Shown: one piece after another, positions 23,687-34,972 of the stretch
How the letters are laid out: each line of letters opens with the position of its first letter
Numbering within the stretch: the stretch's first letter is position 1
Origin: Kitagawia praeruptora
Lineage: Eukaryota > Streptophyta > Magnoliopsida > Apiales > Apiaceae
Assembly: GCA_037693485.1 (NCBI GenBank)
Contig: CM075346.1
Coordinates: forward strand, 133,506,501-133,570,500
Direction: 5' to 3'
DNA: 64,000 nucleotides
The notes under the pieces: generated by a model
Database searches by the model: none
What the model was told of the DNA's origin: nothing
What the model saw: only the letters and a program-made list of their open reading frames with translations
Program-made: the position numbers and the translations under genes

Positions 23687-24195
23687 TGTTAGGTCGAATA
23701 CACAATAAGCAATCAAATACTGTATTAGTAACTTAACAAGAACACACTGTTTAACAATTAAAAACTGTTTGGAATTAATAATTCCTCTCTCGGTGATGTA
23801 AATATCACAGAGAGCTGCTTAGGTTACAATCAATGAATTTCTCAATGTTCGACTACCCTTCTAGGATTAACCTAACTGTATTTATAGAACATACAGCTTC
23901 GTACAATCAGTAACTGATTCTCCTAAAATCAAGCTATACAATTGATATCAATCACGATTGCTTCAGTCTTCCAAGTCAACTCAATCTCTTTGACAGCTTT
24001 TCAATCTTCAAAGATATTGCTTCCATATTTATCAATCTTCAAACACTGTTGACTCTTCAGACAATACCGCTACAGAGTTTAACAAACTCTGTTTGCGCTT
24101 CCAGTCAGTGTTTAATCAAACTCTGACTGCTTCTAGCTAAACTCTGTTTTCTGACTTTAGCTTCCAAACACTGTTTCCATCAATCATTTCTAACA
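23687..24195 (-). repeat. Copia LTR, left copy (3' LTR, minus orientation), 509 bp
   Basis: Read on the minus strand it runs TGTTAGAAATGATTG to CGACCTAACA, preceded by the polypurine tract GTTGGGGGAGAT at 24,196-24,207. A TATA-like CTATAAATA is at 23,879-23,887 on the minus strand. By eye it differs from the right LTR by about 15 substitutions plus two indels. Confidence 0.92.
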
Positions 24196-24350
24196 ATCTC
24201 CCCCAACTTGTCCATTAGCAAGAATGTACAAGTTTTACAGTAAATGATGATGTCAAAACAAATACAAAGTTTACAGTGTTTAACATACAAACAGAGTTTA
24301 AGCTATTACTTAACAAATTCTACAGAAAAATAAGAAAATTCTTACAGACT
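24196..24350 (-). other. Copia 3' untranslated segment and polypurine tract
   Basis: Sequence between the stop of the extra ORF and the 3' LTR, ending in AAGTTGGGGGAGAT on the minus strand. An inverted copy of this whole segment is at 35,224-35,374. Confidence 0.8.
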
Positions 24351-27300
24351 TTAATTTCTAATCTCTTGCAGATCAGGCATTGTTCTGAGATAGTCTATAA
24401 GCAACCTTCTTTCAGCATTTTCAAGCTCTATCTGCATAGTTTCTTTGATTTCTCTCAACTGAGGATCATTCTCATCAGTTTGATAGATAGCAGCTCTAAG
24501 ATCGTAGATTTTGTTTCTTCTCATCTCATTTCCCAACCTGATATATTTCACTTCTTCAGATTTTACATTGAAATCCAGAACAGTAATTCCAAGATCTGTT
24601 TTCAGCTTTGTAGTTCCCTTTTCCATTTCAATCAGATTGCCATTCCAATCTCTGTATTTAGGAACATACTTACTGTTGATTTTCATTTGTCTTCTTGCAA
24701 GGTTCTGAATCATTCTCTGTCTGAGCACATTTGCAACTGACTGAGCTCTTTGATTTCTCACTCTGAAAATATACAAAACATATTCAAGTTCCTCCCAGTA
24801 TTTTAATTCGATATCCTTTTCAGAGACTTTAAATACTGTTCCATCAGCCATGAAATATAGCAAGAAATCCTTTTCTAGACTCTTCTGATATACAAGCTGT
24901 ACTGACTCCAGTTTGTCCAAACTCTCTTGAGTGACACCTCGACCTGGAACAGACAGTGAAGAAGGATCTCTAGGACCAACATATTGCCTTTTATCTCTGT
25001 GTGAGCCTATGCCTCCTTTGTTGTATCCAACTTTACCAGATAAAGCTCTACCATCAGTAAAATCCATTGGAATTGTAGCTTCTAGTCTTGAATCATGAGG
25101 AGCACCCTTCTTAAATGTTGATTTCAACTGAGAAGACAATAATGGTGTGGTCACAACTTGTGCAGCAACAGAGTTTGTGTTTTCATTCTTCTGTACAACA
25201 TGTGTATCAACAGAGGTTGTAACTATACTTTTCAGCTTTTGCTTGGCTTCTGCATCTGTTGGTTTTCTGAATACTTGCATTCTTTGATCTGTACCAACAG
25301 GTTCTTTGATTTGAATGCCTTTAAGAACAGGCTTTGCGACTTTAGCAATTTTCACATTCTTCTTTGCTTTTTCAGACTTTAGAGCTTTCAGATGCTTTTC
25401 TTGTAAACTCTTCTCTTCAGCTTTAGCATCTTCTAAAGTAACTCCTTCTGCATTCTCTTCCATAAAAAGCTTAACAGCTAACTCCTCATCAGTCTTTGGA
25501 TTTGATGTTAATTCCAAACTCTTGGTCTTTGAAGTACCTTGAGTTTCAGTGTTTATTCCAACAGACTGTGATTTAAAAGATTTGCCAGATCTCAGAGTTT
25601 GCTTTTCAGAGTTTAAGACCTTGCTCTTATCACTTGCCCCTCCATCTCCAGCATCATCCTTTTTAGTCAGAGTTTGAGAAACTTTGCATTTAGACTTAGC
25701 CACTCTCTCCCCCTTTTTGACATCATCAGGAATGAGTATGGATGTAATGAGCTCCAAAGAGTTAGCAATGGAATCCACCTTAGAAAACAAAGCAGTCTGA
25801 TTTTCTTCAACTTTTCCTAGCCTGGCAAAGAGAGTGTCTTGAACTTTAGACAGCTGAACAGCTTTTATTTTAGACTCTCTTTCCATCTTCAATTCTCTTG
25901 ACTGAATCTCAGTCTTCAAGGAAGCAATTTCTTGTTTAGTTTCAGCAAAATTTCCTTCCAGAGTCTTGACTTGTACTACAGTTGCCTTTAAACAGGATAA
26001 GATTTCTGGATTTGAAATTTGCTTTGCAGTTTGCTTAACAAACTTAGATGCTCTCCCTTTTGGAAAAATACAGTCTTGTTTATACCAATTTTCAGCAGAC
26101 TTAGCAAGATGCTCTACTTCAACTGCATGAGATGGACAAGGCTGATCAAAAGGTGTATGTTTATTATCTGTCTGTGCAGGTGCACTCACAAAGGAATCAG
26201 AGTTTGCACTACTAGCAGATTCATCTTCAGCACTTGCATCCTTAGATTGATCATCTTTTAAAGAAACACTGTGCTGAGCAGTGTCAGCCACAGTTTCTTC
26301 AACAACTTCTGCAACCTTTTCAACAGTCACAGGCTCTGCAACAGAGTTTGCCTTTGTAGCTTCAACAGGCATGGATTCAGAAATTATCTTTGTTGCCTGA
26401 TCAACTTCATCACCTTTGTCTTGAATTGGAGAAGATGCCAGCTCTGTGTGTGATGCTTCAGCTTCAGGAACATTTACTGCAGGCTCATCAGCTACACCAG
26501 GAGCTTCAGAATGAACAATAGGTGAGATAGGATCAGAGAATGGTTCAACTGAGTCAAAAATATTATCCATTGGTGAAAAGCCATCTCTGTTATCCTCTTC
26601 TACAGGCATTTTATCCTCTGTAGGCATTTGAACATTAACATTATCCTCTGCAGGCATTTCAACCTCTGCAGGTATAGCAACATTCACTGTAATCTCAACA
26701 GTAGGTGTTTGCTGTGAAACCACCTCTGGAGTTTCAACAACATTCTCTTCATCTGAATCAGAAAGAATTAATCTTCTTTTCTTGATTGGAGGCACCACAT
26801 TCTCCTCTTCATCTTCACTTGAGCTCTCTCTTGGTGGTGAAAGTGAAGGTCTGTTTGCTTTCTGTTTCTTCCTTCTTGTATAAACAGCTCCAGGTATTGT
26901 TTGTTTAGCCTTTGAGTGTTTAGTGTTTTGGGCAGTGTGTTTCTTTCTCTTTGGCTTGGTTTTGGGTTGTTCAGTAGGTGCTGGCTCAGAGTTTAAGGTT
27001 TCAGTGTTTAAGATTTCAGTGTTTGAGGGTTCAGTGTTTAAGGTTTCAGTGTTTAAAGGTGGAGAATTTATTGTTTCTGGTTGTGGTTGATGAGATGTAG
27101 TAGGTACAGTGGGTGTGGGTGTTGTAGGTGTTGGTTCAGAGTTTATGGTGTCTATTGGTTCAGGCATTTGTTGTGGTGATTGAGGGTCTTGTGGTTGGTT
27201 TACATAGTTTTGTAAGGCTAAAGGCATAAACATCTCAGGTATTTGCTGTTTAGTGACATCTTTGTTTGTCAAATCAGAAAACATTCTCTTAGCAACTTGA

Positions 27301-27983
27301 AAAGGCTGAATAACATCAGCTTCATCAATTGGAATGTTAGGCACACAGGCAGTAAATAGCAGTTGACAAAAACGAGCAAAATAAACAGTAGTAGACTCAG
27401 ACAAACGCTCTCCCAAATTCATTAGTACTAGTCTACCAAAATCGAAGTTACCTCCATATAGTAGAGCATGACCAATTTGGAGAGTATCCAGAGGAAGTGC
27501 ATCCCAGTTTGTTGTCTTCTTTCCAAAAGCCCTTGTTATGCAATCGAAAAAGAAACTCCATTCCTTTCTCAAACTTGGCCGTCTCAAAGACCCTATCTTG
27601 TTCAAGTTTCCTGCACATCCAATTTGTTCCAACATTGTCCTCAACCGATCATAACCAACAATACTGTAAGAAGTGTGTGTCTCAAAGTCCAAAGCATCCC
27701 TAACAGTAGTTGGAGTAATGATATACTCTGATTCTTCATGAGTGAAAATGATTGTTGGAGTGCCAGACTCTCCTCCATCATCATATTCAGAGTTTGTCCA
27801 GAAAGTAGCAATTTGTGAAGCAGATAGTGTAGCTGGTGCTGTTAGAGCCTTCCCTATTTCAGAGTCTTTCAAGAAATTTTGGAACACATGAAACGCCTCT
27901 GGAGCATTTACAGTCTCCAACGGTGCTGCATAGTTACTAGGGAGAAAAACTAACCCTGCTGCATCAAACGCTTTTGTTGCCAT
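24351..27983 (-). CDS. Copia extra ORF downstream of pol, 1,210 residues, function unknown
   Basis: An intact ATG-to-stop frame between pol and the 3' LTR. Residues 1-260 form a compact region (LPSNYAAPLETVNAPEAFHV, then FWTNSEYDDGG) that resembles the N-terminus of plant retrotransposon 'extra' proteins as I remember them. Residues 280-620 are low-complexity, with LNTETLNTEPSNTE repeats and MPAEDNVNVQMPTED repeats. Residues 640-770 predict a coiled coil. The last 200 residues are charged and helical (RVRNQRAQSVANVLRQ). I see no signal peptide or transmembrane segment, so an envelope-like role is not supported. Extra ORFs at this place are known in SIRE-type copia elements. The last 57 codons are repeated in inverted orientation at 35,050-35,223. 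Confidence 0.75.
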   Translation of the reverse strand: MATKAFDAAGLVFLPSNYAAPLETVNAPEAFHVFQNFLKDSEIGKALTAPATLSASQIATFWTNSEYDDGGESGTPTIIFTHEESEYIITPTTVRDALDFETHTSYSIVGYDRLRTMLEQIGCAGNLNKIGSLRRPSLRKEWSFFFDCITRAFGKKTTNWDALPLDTLQIGHALLYGGNFDFGRLVLMNLGERLSESTTVYFARFCQLLFTACVPNIPIDEADVIQPFQVAKRMFSDLTNKDVTKQQIPEMFMPLALQNYVNQPQDPQSPQQMPEPIDTINSEPTPTTPTPTVPTTSHQPQPETINSPPLNTETLNTEPSNTEILNTETLNSEPAPTEQPKTKPKRKKHTAQNTKHSKAKQTIPGAVYTRRKKQKANRPSLSPPRESSSEDEEENVVPPIKKRRLILSDSDEENVVETPEVVSQQTPTVEITVNVAIPAEVEMPAEDNVNVQMPTEDKMPVEEDNRDGFSPMDNIFDSVEPFSDPISPIVHSEAPGVADEPAVNVPEAEASHTELASSPIQDKGDEVDQATKIISESMPVEATKANSVAEPVTVEKVAEVVEETVADTAQHSVSLKDDQSKDASAEDESASSANSDSFVSAPAQTDNKHTPFDQPCPSHAVEVEHLAKSAENWYKQDCIFPKGRASKFVKQTAKQISNPEILSCLKATVVQVKTLEGNFAETKQEIASLKTEIQSRELKMERESKIKAVQLSKVQDTLFARLGKVEENQTALFSKVDSIANSLELITSILIPDDVKKGERVAKSKCKVSQTLTKKDDAGDGGASDKSKVLNSEKQTLRSGKSFKSQSVGINTETQGTSKTKSLELTSNPKTDEELAVKLFMEENAEGVTLEDAKAEEKSLQEKHLKALKSEKAKKNVKIAKVAKPVLKGIQIKEPVGTDQRMQVFRKPTDAEAKQKLKSIVTTSVDTHVVQKNENTNSVAAQVVTTPLLSSQLKSTFKKGAPHDSRLEATIPMDFTDGRALSGKVGYNKGGIGSHRDKRQYVGPRDPSSLSVPGRGVTQESLDKLESVQLVYQKSLEKDFLLYFMADGTVFKVSEKDIELKYWEELEYVLYIFRVRNQRAQSVANVLRQRMIQNLARRQMKINSKYVPKYRDWNGNLIEMEKGTTKLKTDLGITVLDFNVKSEEVKYIRLGNEMRRNKIYDLRAAIYQTDENDPQLREIKETMQIELENAERRLLIDYLRTMPDLQEIRN

Positions 27984-30007
27984 TAGTAAAAAGTGATACG
28001 AAGATATTCAGAGAAAAGATGTGTATGCACTGTAAGTGTTTATCAAAATGTGAAAGAGAGTATATGAGAAGTGTGAAAGTGAATGAGTATGCAAGTAACT
28101 GTGAATGGGTGAATGTGAATCGATATAGAGTAAGAGACTAAAGACGATTTGAGTAAAATTAAAACTCAATCGTTTATTTAGTAAAAGCGCGCAACTGTTG
28201 TAGAGTAGTGTGTGAGTGGGACATTAACATGAGACACATGTCAAACAACCAATGGATCACTTAATAATTACCGCTGTCATTCCTATAATCACGACAATTA
28301 CACTAATTAACAGTTGTCAACTACCCCAATTACTGCAAAATAGTCAAATCATCTCAATGAGATTTTACCTCAGAGTACTTAACACAACTCAACAGTGTTT
28401 ATCAATTATCCAACTTTATCACTAAAACCCTTTCAAAAATTGCACAGTTGTGAATTAAGTGTGTGTGAAGCAGAGTTTACTGAAATCAATTTTTAGAGCA
28501 TCTAATATTTCATAAAATCCATAACAAAAATCAATAACCACTGAATGCACAAACTCTCATATTAAACACTGATTGTTTGATGAATGCTAAACTCTGTAGT
28601 TACTGTAATACAGAAATCTGAAAACTTCTATTCCCTTTGATGTCCATGATTATCCAAGTAAGCACACAGTCTTTAAAGACAAAAATATCAAGAGATTGAA
28701 ATCAGAGCATCATTCAGTGAATAACAGTCATGAACTGGATATTCTCACAAACTCTCAAACACACAAGTATTTAGGTAAAGTGTTTACACTCACATTCAAT
28801 CAGACATAGCAGAATCTACCATATGCTTGAATGTCCACCAAATCTACACTACTTTGAGTACATGTATTCACAAATCAAAAGGACTTTATTCAGGGTTGGA
28901 ATGAGATAAGATCAAACAGATGAAAAAGATGTTTTATTCATAAGTGAATATCAAGCTGAACATTTCAATAAACCAAAGTGTTTAGTCACACTGTTAGTAC
29001 ATATTTGTACAAAATCAGTATATATGCCTTTTTTTTCTTTTTTTTTATTTATTTATTTATTTATTTTTTTTTATTTAGCATATACACTGAGTAAACTTTT
29101 CTTTTCTTGAGAAACACTCATCTGCTTGAGAAAAAAAAATATAACTGCTCTTAACACTTCAGAGTATAAGAAAAATGAGCAGTTAATAAGGCTCAAAGGG
29201 GTTTACTAAGGATGGAATTTATGAACAGTGTTTATACAGTGTTTGAACAAAGTTCAAAAGAATTTTTTGAACAGTGTTTGAAGAAATGGTGAATCCTATT
29301 GCCTTTATCATTTTCATGCACACACATATCATGTAGTCTCAAAATGGTCTAATACAAGTTCTAGAGAAACATACTACCTGATGAATATCACACAACAATA
29401 AATACTGATTGATAGAAAATGTATCAATCACTGATTTGGCTCAAACTCTCACAGGTTGTAGACATAAATCTGAACTCACCAAACTAATCAATGACACATC
29501 TCAAGTTTTATGGTTTTCACAAGCACAAACAAGGAATCATCATGAACCATACCTTTGGAAACAGAATGTCACTTATCAGAGTTTAGAGTTCATCAATAAC
29601 CAAAATTATTTATGAGAGGCAATGCACACAATATTCATAGACTCAGAGTTTAGGACTGAATAAACTAAGAGATGCTATAAATATGAAACAGTATCATGCT
29701 GTGTTGATTTACTGCACAAAGTCTGATTAGATTACAGTGACTCAGAAAGAATCATGATTTATTTACTGAGAATCATGCTTCATACATTTTTCTTCATTGG
29801 TGTCTTCATTCAGACAATAATCAATTCTGAATTCACTGAGTGTATCTAACATGTTAACAGTGTTTAACAGACAGACATGCTGACAGAGTTTAACAAGTTT
29901 TAAACATAAGCATGCATAACAGAGTTTAATACTAAGGTTCACATAGCACTTAACAATTTACAGAAAAAGAATCATGAGCAATAAGTTTTTGAGTCTAACC
30001 AACATCT
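27984..30007 (-). other. Copia internal spacer between pol and the extra ORF
   Basis: Two kilobases without a supported gene. It may hold the leader of a separate transcript for the extra ORF. A T-rich run with TTTA repeats lies at 29,029-29,081. CAGAGTTT and CAGTGTTT words are frequent. The segment 29,594-29,670 recurs in inverted orientation at 34,973-35,049. Confidence 0.6.
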
Positions 30008-33000
30008 CTAGTCAAAACTAGAGACCATTCCTAGTTCATTGACCAGTCTTGTAAATGTAGCTTCACTCAATGGCTTGGTGAAGATATCTGCAAGTTGTTG
30101 TTCTGTAGACACAAAGTGAAGCTCAATGTTGCCTTCTTCTACATGCTCTCTGATGAAGTGATACCTTATGCTGATGTGCTTTGTCATTGAATGTTGCACT
30201 GGATTACCTGTCATTGCAATAGCACTTTGATTATCACAGTAAATAGGTATCTTGGTATACCTTAATCCATAATCCAGCAGTTGATTCTTCATCCATAAAA
30301 TCTGTGCACAGCAGCTACCAGCAGCAATATACTCTGCTTCAGCTGTAGATGTAGATATTGACTTCTGTTTCTTGCTGTACCAGGAAACAAGTCTGTCACC
30401 CAGAAATTGACAACTTCCACTGGTGCTTTTTCTGTCTATCTTACATCCAACAAAGTCTGCATCAGAGTAACCAAGAAGTTTAAATTCTGATTCTCTTGGA
30501 TACCACAGCCCCAAAGTTATAGTGCCCTTCAGGTACTTGAATATCCTCTTTACTGCTGTTAAATGTGGTTCTCTTGGATCTGCCTGGAACCTTGCACACA
30601 AACAAGTTGCATACATGATATCAGGTCTGCTAGCTGTCAAATAAAGTAAAGAACCAATCATTCCTCTGTAACTTGTCATATCTACTGATGACCCTGCATC
30701 TTTGTCCAATTTTGTTGCAGTTGCCATGGGAGTTGTTGCAGATGAACAATCAAGCATACCAAATTTCTTGAGAAGGTTTATGGTATATTTTGCTTGATTT
30801 ATAAAAATTCCATCATCTGTTTGCTTCACCTGTAGGCCTAGAAAATAACTAAGCTCTCCCATCATACTCATTTGATATCTTGACTGCATGAGTTTGGCAA
30901 ACTTCTTGCAGAGTTTATCATTAGTAGACCCAAAAATAATGTCATCCACATATATCTGAACTAAAAGCAAGTCACTACCATTTTGGAAGTAAAATAGAGT
31001 TTTGTCAATAGTACCTCTGTGAAATCCACTTTCTAGTAGAAATTTGGCAAGGGTTTCATACCATGCCCTTGGTGCCTGCTTAAGTCCATAGAGTGCCTTG
31101 TCTAACCTGTAGACATAATCTGGATATTTTGGATCTACAAACCCTGGTGGTTGTTCCACAAACACTTCTTCTTCAAGTTTTCCATTCAAAAATGCACTTT
31201 TTACATCCATCTGAAACACTTTGAACTTCATGTGAGAGGCATATGCTAGAAAAATTCTGATTGCCTCCAATCTATCCACTGGAGCAAATGTGTCATCATA
31301 GTCTATTCCTTCCTGTTGTGAGTAGCCTTTTGCAACCAGTCTTGCCTTGTTTCTTGTGATAACACCCTCACTGTCAGTTTTATTCCTGAAAACCCATTTA
31401 GTACCAACAATGGATCTGTTCTTGGGTCTTGGTACAAGTGTCCACACTTCATTTCTTTCAAATTCATTTAGCTCTTCTTGCATTGCTGTTATCCAGTCAG
31501 CATCTTTAAGAGCTTCTTCCACTTTCTTTGGATCACTTTGTGACAAGAATGCATGAAACAGACATTCATTTGTTGTTGCACTTCTTGTCCTTACTTTTGC
31601 ATCTGGATCACCAATAATCAAATCAGGTGTGTGAGATTTAGTCCATTTTCTTGCAGAAGGCAGATTGCTTCTGTCATCATGTGATCCTCCCCCTTGATCC
31701 ATGCTCTCCTGATTTTCTTGGTGTCTTTCCTCATTTTCTGATGCTCCCCCTGAATGTGACTTCTCAGAATTATCAACAGAGTTTGAATCAACAGAGTTTG
31801 ATTCAGAATCATCAACTGAGTCACTTTCAGTGTTTGAATTATCACTTTGATGTGATTCTTCATGCTCCCCCTCAACTGGTTCTTCCCTTGTTTCTGATTG
31901 AAGAGTTTCTTCAGTATTTACCAGTAGAGGTTCAGAGTTTAGATGAACAGAGTTTGTTAAATCAGTCTGATCAGAGTTTACTTTTTCAGAGAATAAATCT
32001 TCATTTTCAAAGTGCAGTTGATCATGTTCATTGACATCTTCAAGTCCAGTTATTTTCTTATCATCAAATGACACATGAATTGATTCCATGATCACTCTAG
32101 TTCTCAGATTATAAACTCTGAATGCCTTTGTTGACAGTGGATAGCCAACAAAAATTCCTTCATCTGCCTTTAGGTCAAACTTGGTCAACTGTTCAGGATG
32201 AGTCTTCAACACAAAGCATTTGCATCCAAAAATATGAAAATATTTTAGATTTGGCTTTTTCTTTTTCACCATTTCATATGGTGTTTTACCATGCTTGTTG
32301 ATCAGTGTTGCATTTTGAGTAAAACAAGCAGTTTGAACTGCTTCTGCCCATAAATATGTTGGCAACTTTGCTTCATCTAGCATGGTTCTGGCAGCTTCTA
32401 TCAAGGTTCTATTCTTCCTCTCCACTACACCATTTTGTTGTGGAGTGCCAGGTGCAGAAAACTCTTGTTTTATCCCTTTACTCTTGCAAAATTCTTCCAT
32501 AGATGAATTCCTGAATTCAGTTCCATTGTCACTTCTGATTATCTTCACTTGATTTTCTGACCCTTTTTCCAGTTGTAATATATGTTCTGTCAGTGTTAAT
32601 GCAGTTTCATCCTTCTTTGCAAGAAAATATACCCATGTGAACCTGGTATATTCATCAACAATGACAAGAGCATATTTCTTCTTTCCAAGAGACATCACAT
32701 TCACTGGACCAAAAAGATCAACATGTAGTAGATGATAAGGATCAACAATTGAAGACTCAGATTTGCTTTTGAAGGAGACTTTTCTCTGTTTAGCCTTTTG
32801 ACAAGAATCACACAGTCCTTCTACATTCAACAAGGACTTTGGTAGACCTCTTACAAGATCATTCTTGATTAGCTCATTGATGTTGTTCAGGTTCAAATGA
32901 GAGAGTTTCTTGTGCCATTTCCAACTCTCTTCACTGGACATCCTTGTAGACAGACACACTGCTTTGCCATCAGTGTTTGTTGACAATTTGATTTCATAGA

Positions 33001-33337
33001 TGTTATTGTGTCTGTTTCCAACTAGAGCAACTTTCCCTGTAGATTTACTGATCACTTGACAATATTCAGGCTGAAAATCCACATGATATCCTCTGTCACA
33101 GATTTGACTCACAGATAGCAGATCATGCTTGAGTCCTGGAACCAGAGCTACATTTGTGATGATGACATTTCCAAGATTAATATTGCCATATCCCAGTGTA
33201 TGTCCTATGTTGCCATCTCCATAGGAAACTTCTGGGCCAGCCTTCTCCTCAAACTCTGATAGCAGGGCTTTATTTCCTGTCATGTGTCCTGAACATCCAC
33301 TGTCCACAACTAGGGTACTAACCCTGGTGCCCTGCAA
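30008..33337 (-). CDS. Copia pol polyprotein: protease, integrase, reverse transcriptase, RNase H
   Basis: A 1,109-codon open frame in copia order. Protease: VVDSGCSGHMTG. GAG-pre-integrase: WHKKLSHLNLNNI. Integrase: CDSCQKAKQRK, HVDLFGPVNV, IIRSDNGTEF and GTPQQNGVVERKNRT. A Ser/Asp/Asn-rich linker is followed by RT (VFQMDVKSAFLNGKLEEEVF, IYVDDIIFGST) and RNase H (STAEAEYIAAG, IYCDNQSAIAM, KHISIRYHF). It looks catalytically complete and unbroken. No ATG opens the frame; the first in-frame codon follows a TGA, and the first ATG is in the protease (MTGNKALLS). Expression would need a frameshift or splicing from gag. The frame lies +1 to gag. Confidence 0.93.
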   Translation of the reverse strand: MQGTRVSTLVVDSGCSGHMTGNKALLSEFEEKAGPEVSYGDGNIGHTLGYGNINLGNVIITNVALVPGLKHDLLSVSQICDRGYHVDFQPEYCQVISKSTGKVALVGNRHNNIYEIKLSTNTDGKAVCLSTRMSSEESWKWHKKLSHLNLNNINELIKNDLVRGLPKSLLNVEGLCDSCQKAKQRKVSFKSKSESSIVDPYHLLHVDLFGPVNVMSLGKKKYALVIVDEYTRFTWVYFLAKKDETALTLTEHILQLEKGSENQVKIIRSDNGTEFRNSSMEEFCKSKGIKQEFSAPGTPQQNGVVERKNRTLIEAARTMLDEAKLPTYLWAEAVQTACFTQNATLINKHGKTPYEMVKKKKPNLKYFHIFGCKCFVLKTHPEQLTKFDLKADEGIFVGYPLSTKAFRVYNLRTRVIMESIHVSFDDKKITGLEDVNEHDQLHFENEDLFSEKVNSDQTDLTNSVHLNSEPLLVNTEETLQSETREEPVEGEHEESHQSDNSNTESDSVDDSESNSVDSNSVDNSEKSHSGGASENEERHQENQESMDQGGGSHDDRSNLPSARKWTKSHTPDLIIGDPDAKVRTRSATTNECLFHAFLSQSDPKKVEEALKDADWITAMQEELNEFERNEVWTLVPRPKNRSIVGTKWVFRNKTDSEGVITRNKARLVAKGYSQQEGIDYDDTFAPVDRLEAIRIFLAYASHMKFKVFQMDVKSAFLNGKLEEEVFVEQPPGFVDPKYPDYVYRLDKALYGLKQAPRAWYETLAKFLLESGFHRGTIDKTLFYFQNGSDLLLVQIYVDDIIFGSTNDKLCKKFAKLMQSRYQMSMMGELSYFLGLQVKQTDDGIFINQAKYTINLLKKFGMLDCSSATTPMATATKLDKDAGSSVDMTSYRGMIGSLLYLTASRPDIMYATCLCARFQADPREPHLTAVKRIFKYLKGTITLGLWYPRESEFKLLGYSDADFVGCKIDRKSTSGSCQFLGDRLVSWYSKKQKSISTSTAEAEYIAAGSCCAQILWMKNQLLDYGLRYTKIPIYCDNQSAIAMTGNPVQHSMTKHISIRYHFIREHVEEGNIELHFVSTEQQLADIFTKPLSEATFTRLVNELGMVSSFD

Positions 33338-33347
33338 TCACAAACAA

Positions 33348-34972
33348 TCACTGATTATTAGTTTTAAGGATCCAGACTTGCTTGGATCCTTTGGCTTTCT
33401 TAATTCTGTTAGCTTTTGCAGCGGAATTTTCATTAACAGAGTTTAAGCTAACTTTTTCAGAGTTTACATTTGCAGAGTTTACTTTAACCCATTTCAAATT
33501 TGGCTTGGGTTCATAGTAATTATAGTAAATAGCATGATAATCTCTGCAAGTGTAAATAGAATGCCAAGTACTTCCACAGTGTTTGCATAAAGTCTGTGGT
33601 CTAGTTCTCACATAATCACTCTTTACTGCAGTTTTAGAGGGCAAAGAATTAATGTTCTTATTCTTACTGCAGAAACTAGCAAGATGATTAGTGCTACCAC
33701 AATTAAAGCATGTTTTTCTAGGAGCTAATGAAGCAAGCATTGGCTTAATTCTTGATGTGATGCCTACTTTTCCATTTTTGTTTTTCTTAGGCAATCTCTG
33801 TTTGTTGACAGATTTTATCTCCTTAAGCTTATGCTTGAGTTGTTTGTCTGTCATTAAGCCAATGTTAGCCTCTTTAACAAAAGTTTTAGCATATGACTCT
33901 TTAACAGCCTTTTTCTGTGCTTCAGTCTTAGGTCCACCTGTTCCCATGACATTACCTTCAGATGAACAATGTGGTCTAACTTTTACCTGATTTTCAAATC
34001 TAAGTTCATCTCCTACAGAGTAACCTAGACCTACTGTATCTGACTGAAACACTTCTTGAGTGTCTTTACCAGAGTGTGTCCAAGTTTTAATGATGTGTTT
34101 AGTATCCTCCAATTCTAATTCTAGTTGCTTATACTTACCTAGCAACTCTTGTTCAATAAACACTGCATCATCTCTTTCTTTCTGAGTTTTATTCATGTTC
34201 TCTAGCTGTTCCTCAACAAATTTATTTCTTTCTTTGAGTTGAGAGCACTCAGACTTTATCCTTTCATTTTCTAAAGTCTGATCCCTATAACTGATATGTA
34301 ATGCCTTAAGATAAATTCTCAATTCAGTTATATTATCAGTGTTATAAGCATAGGTAGTTGGAGGTACCTTGAGATCATCATTTTCAGTCTGAGTAGTAGC
34401 CATGAGAGCATAGTTGACTTCCTCATCTGAATCTGAAGTGTCTGCCCAATCTCTGCCTTTGGTGTAGAGTGCCTTTTCAGTTTTACCCTTCTTGCACTCA
34501 GGAGCATAGTGTCCCATCTCCTTACACTTGTAGCATTGAATTTCAGACTTATCTTTCTTTCCAGATTTGAAGTCCTTTCCCTCAGCTTTCTTGAAATTCT
34601 TCTTGTCAGACTTTGAGTAGTCCCTTGAGAATCTCTTTCCCTTCTTGAAGTTCTTGAAACCCATCTTCTTGAAGGTCTTTACCATCAATGCAGCCATTTG
34701 CATCATCTCCTCATCATCTTCAGAATCAGATGAACCATCTGTGTTTGAGTCAACATCAGTGTTTGATGACTCATTCTCTGAATGGATGACTAAGGCTTTT
34801 CCTTTTGCCTTTCTCCTTGATGCCTCCTTCTTTGATGGTTTCTCCTCAACCTTAAGTGCAACAGACTTTGACTTTCTACTTGATCTTTTATTTCTCTGCT
34901 CCAATTCCAATTCATGGGTTTTGAGCAGTCCATAAATTTCATCAATCTCTGTTTCACCAAGTTCATAGTTAT
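33348..34972 (-). CDS. Copia gag, N-terminus missing
   Basis: The open frame runs from the junction near 34,972 (LRDNYELGETEIDEIYGLL) to a TGA at 33,348. The first ATG is at 34,910, but the upstream in-frame residues look like the end of the UBN2/gag domain, so the true N-terminal domain has been lost. Zinc-knuckle-like motifs are CYKCKEMGHYAPEC, CFNCGSTNHLASFC and LCKHCGSTWHSIYTC. A coiled-coil stretch lies between them. Gag forms the virus-like particle and packages RNA. Without its N-terminal domain this copy is unlikely to assemble alone. Confidence 0.85.

Noticed and set aside
24351..27983. Envelope-like protein call for the extra ORF
   Set aside because: No signal peptide, transmembrane segment or fusion-type region is visible.
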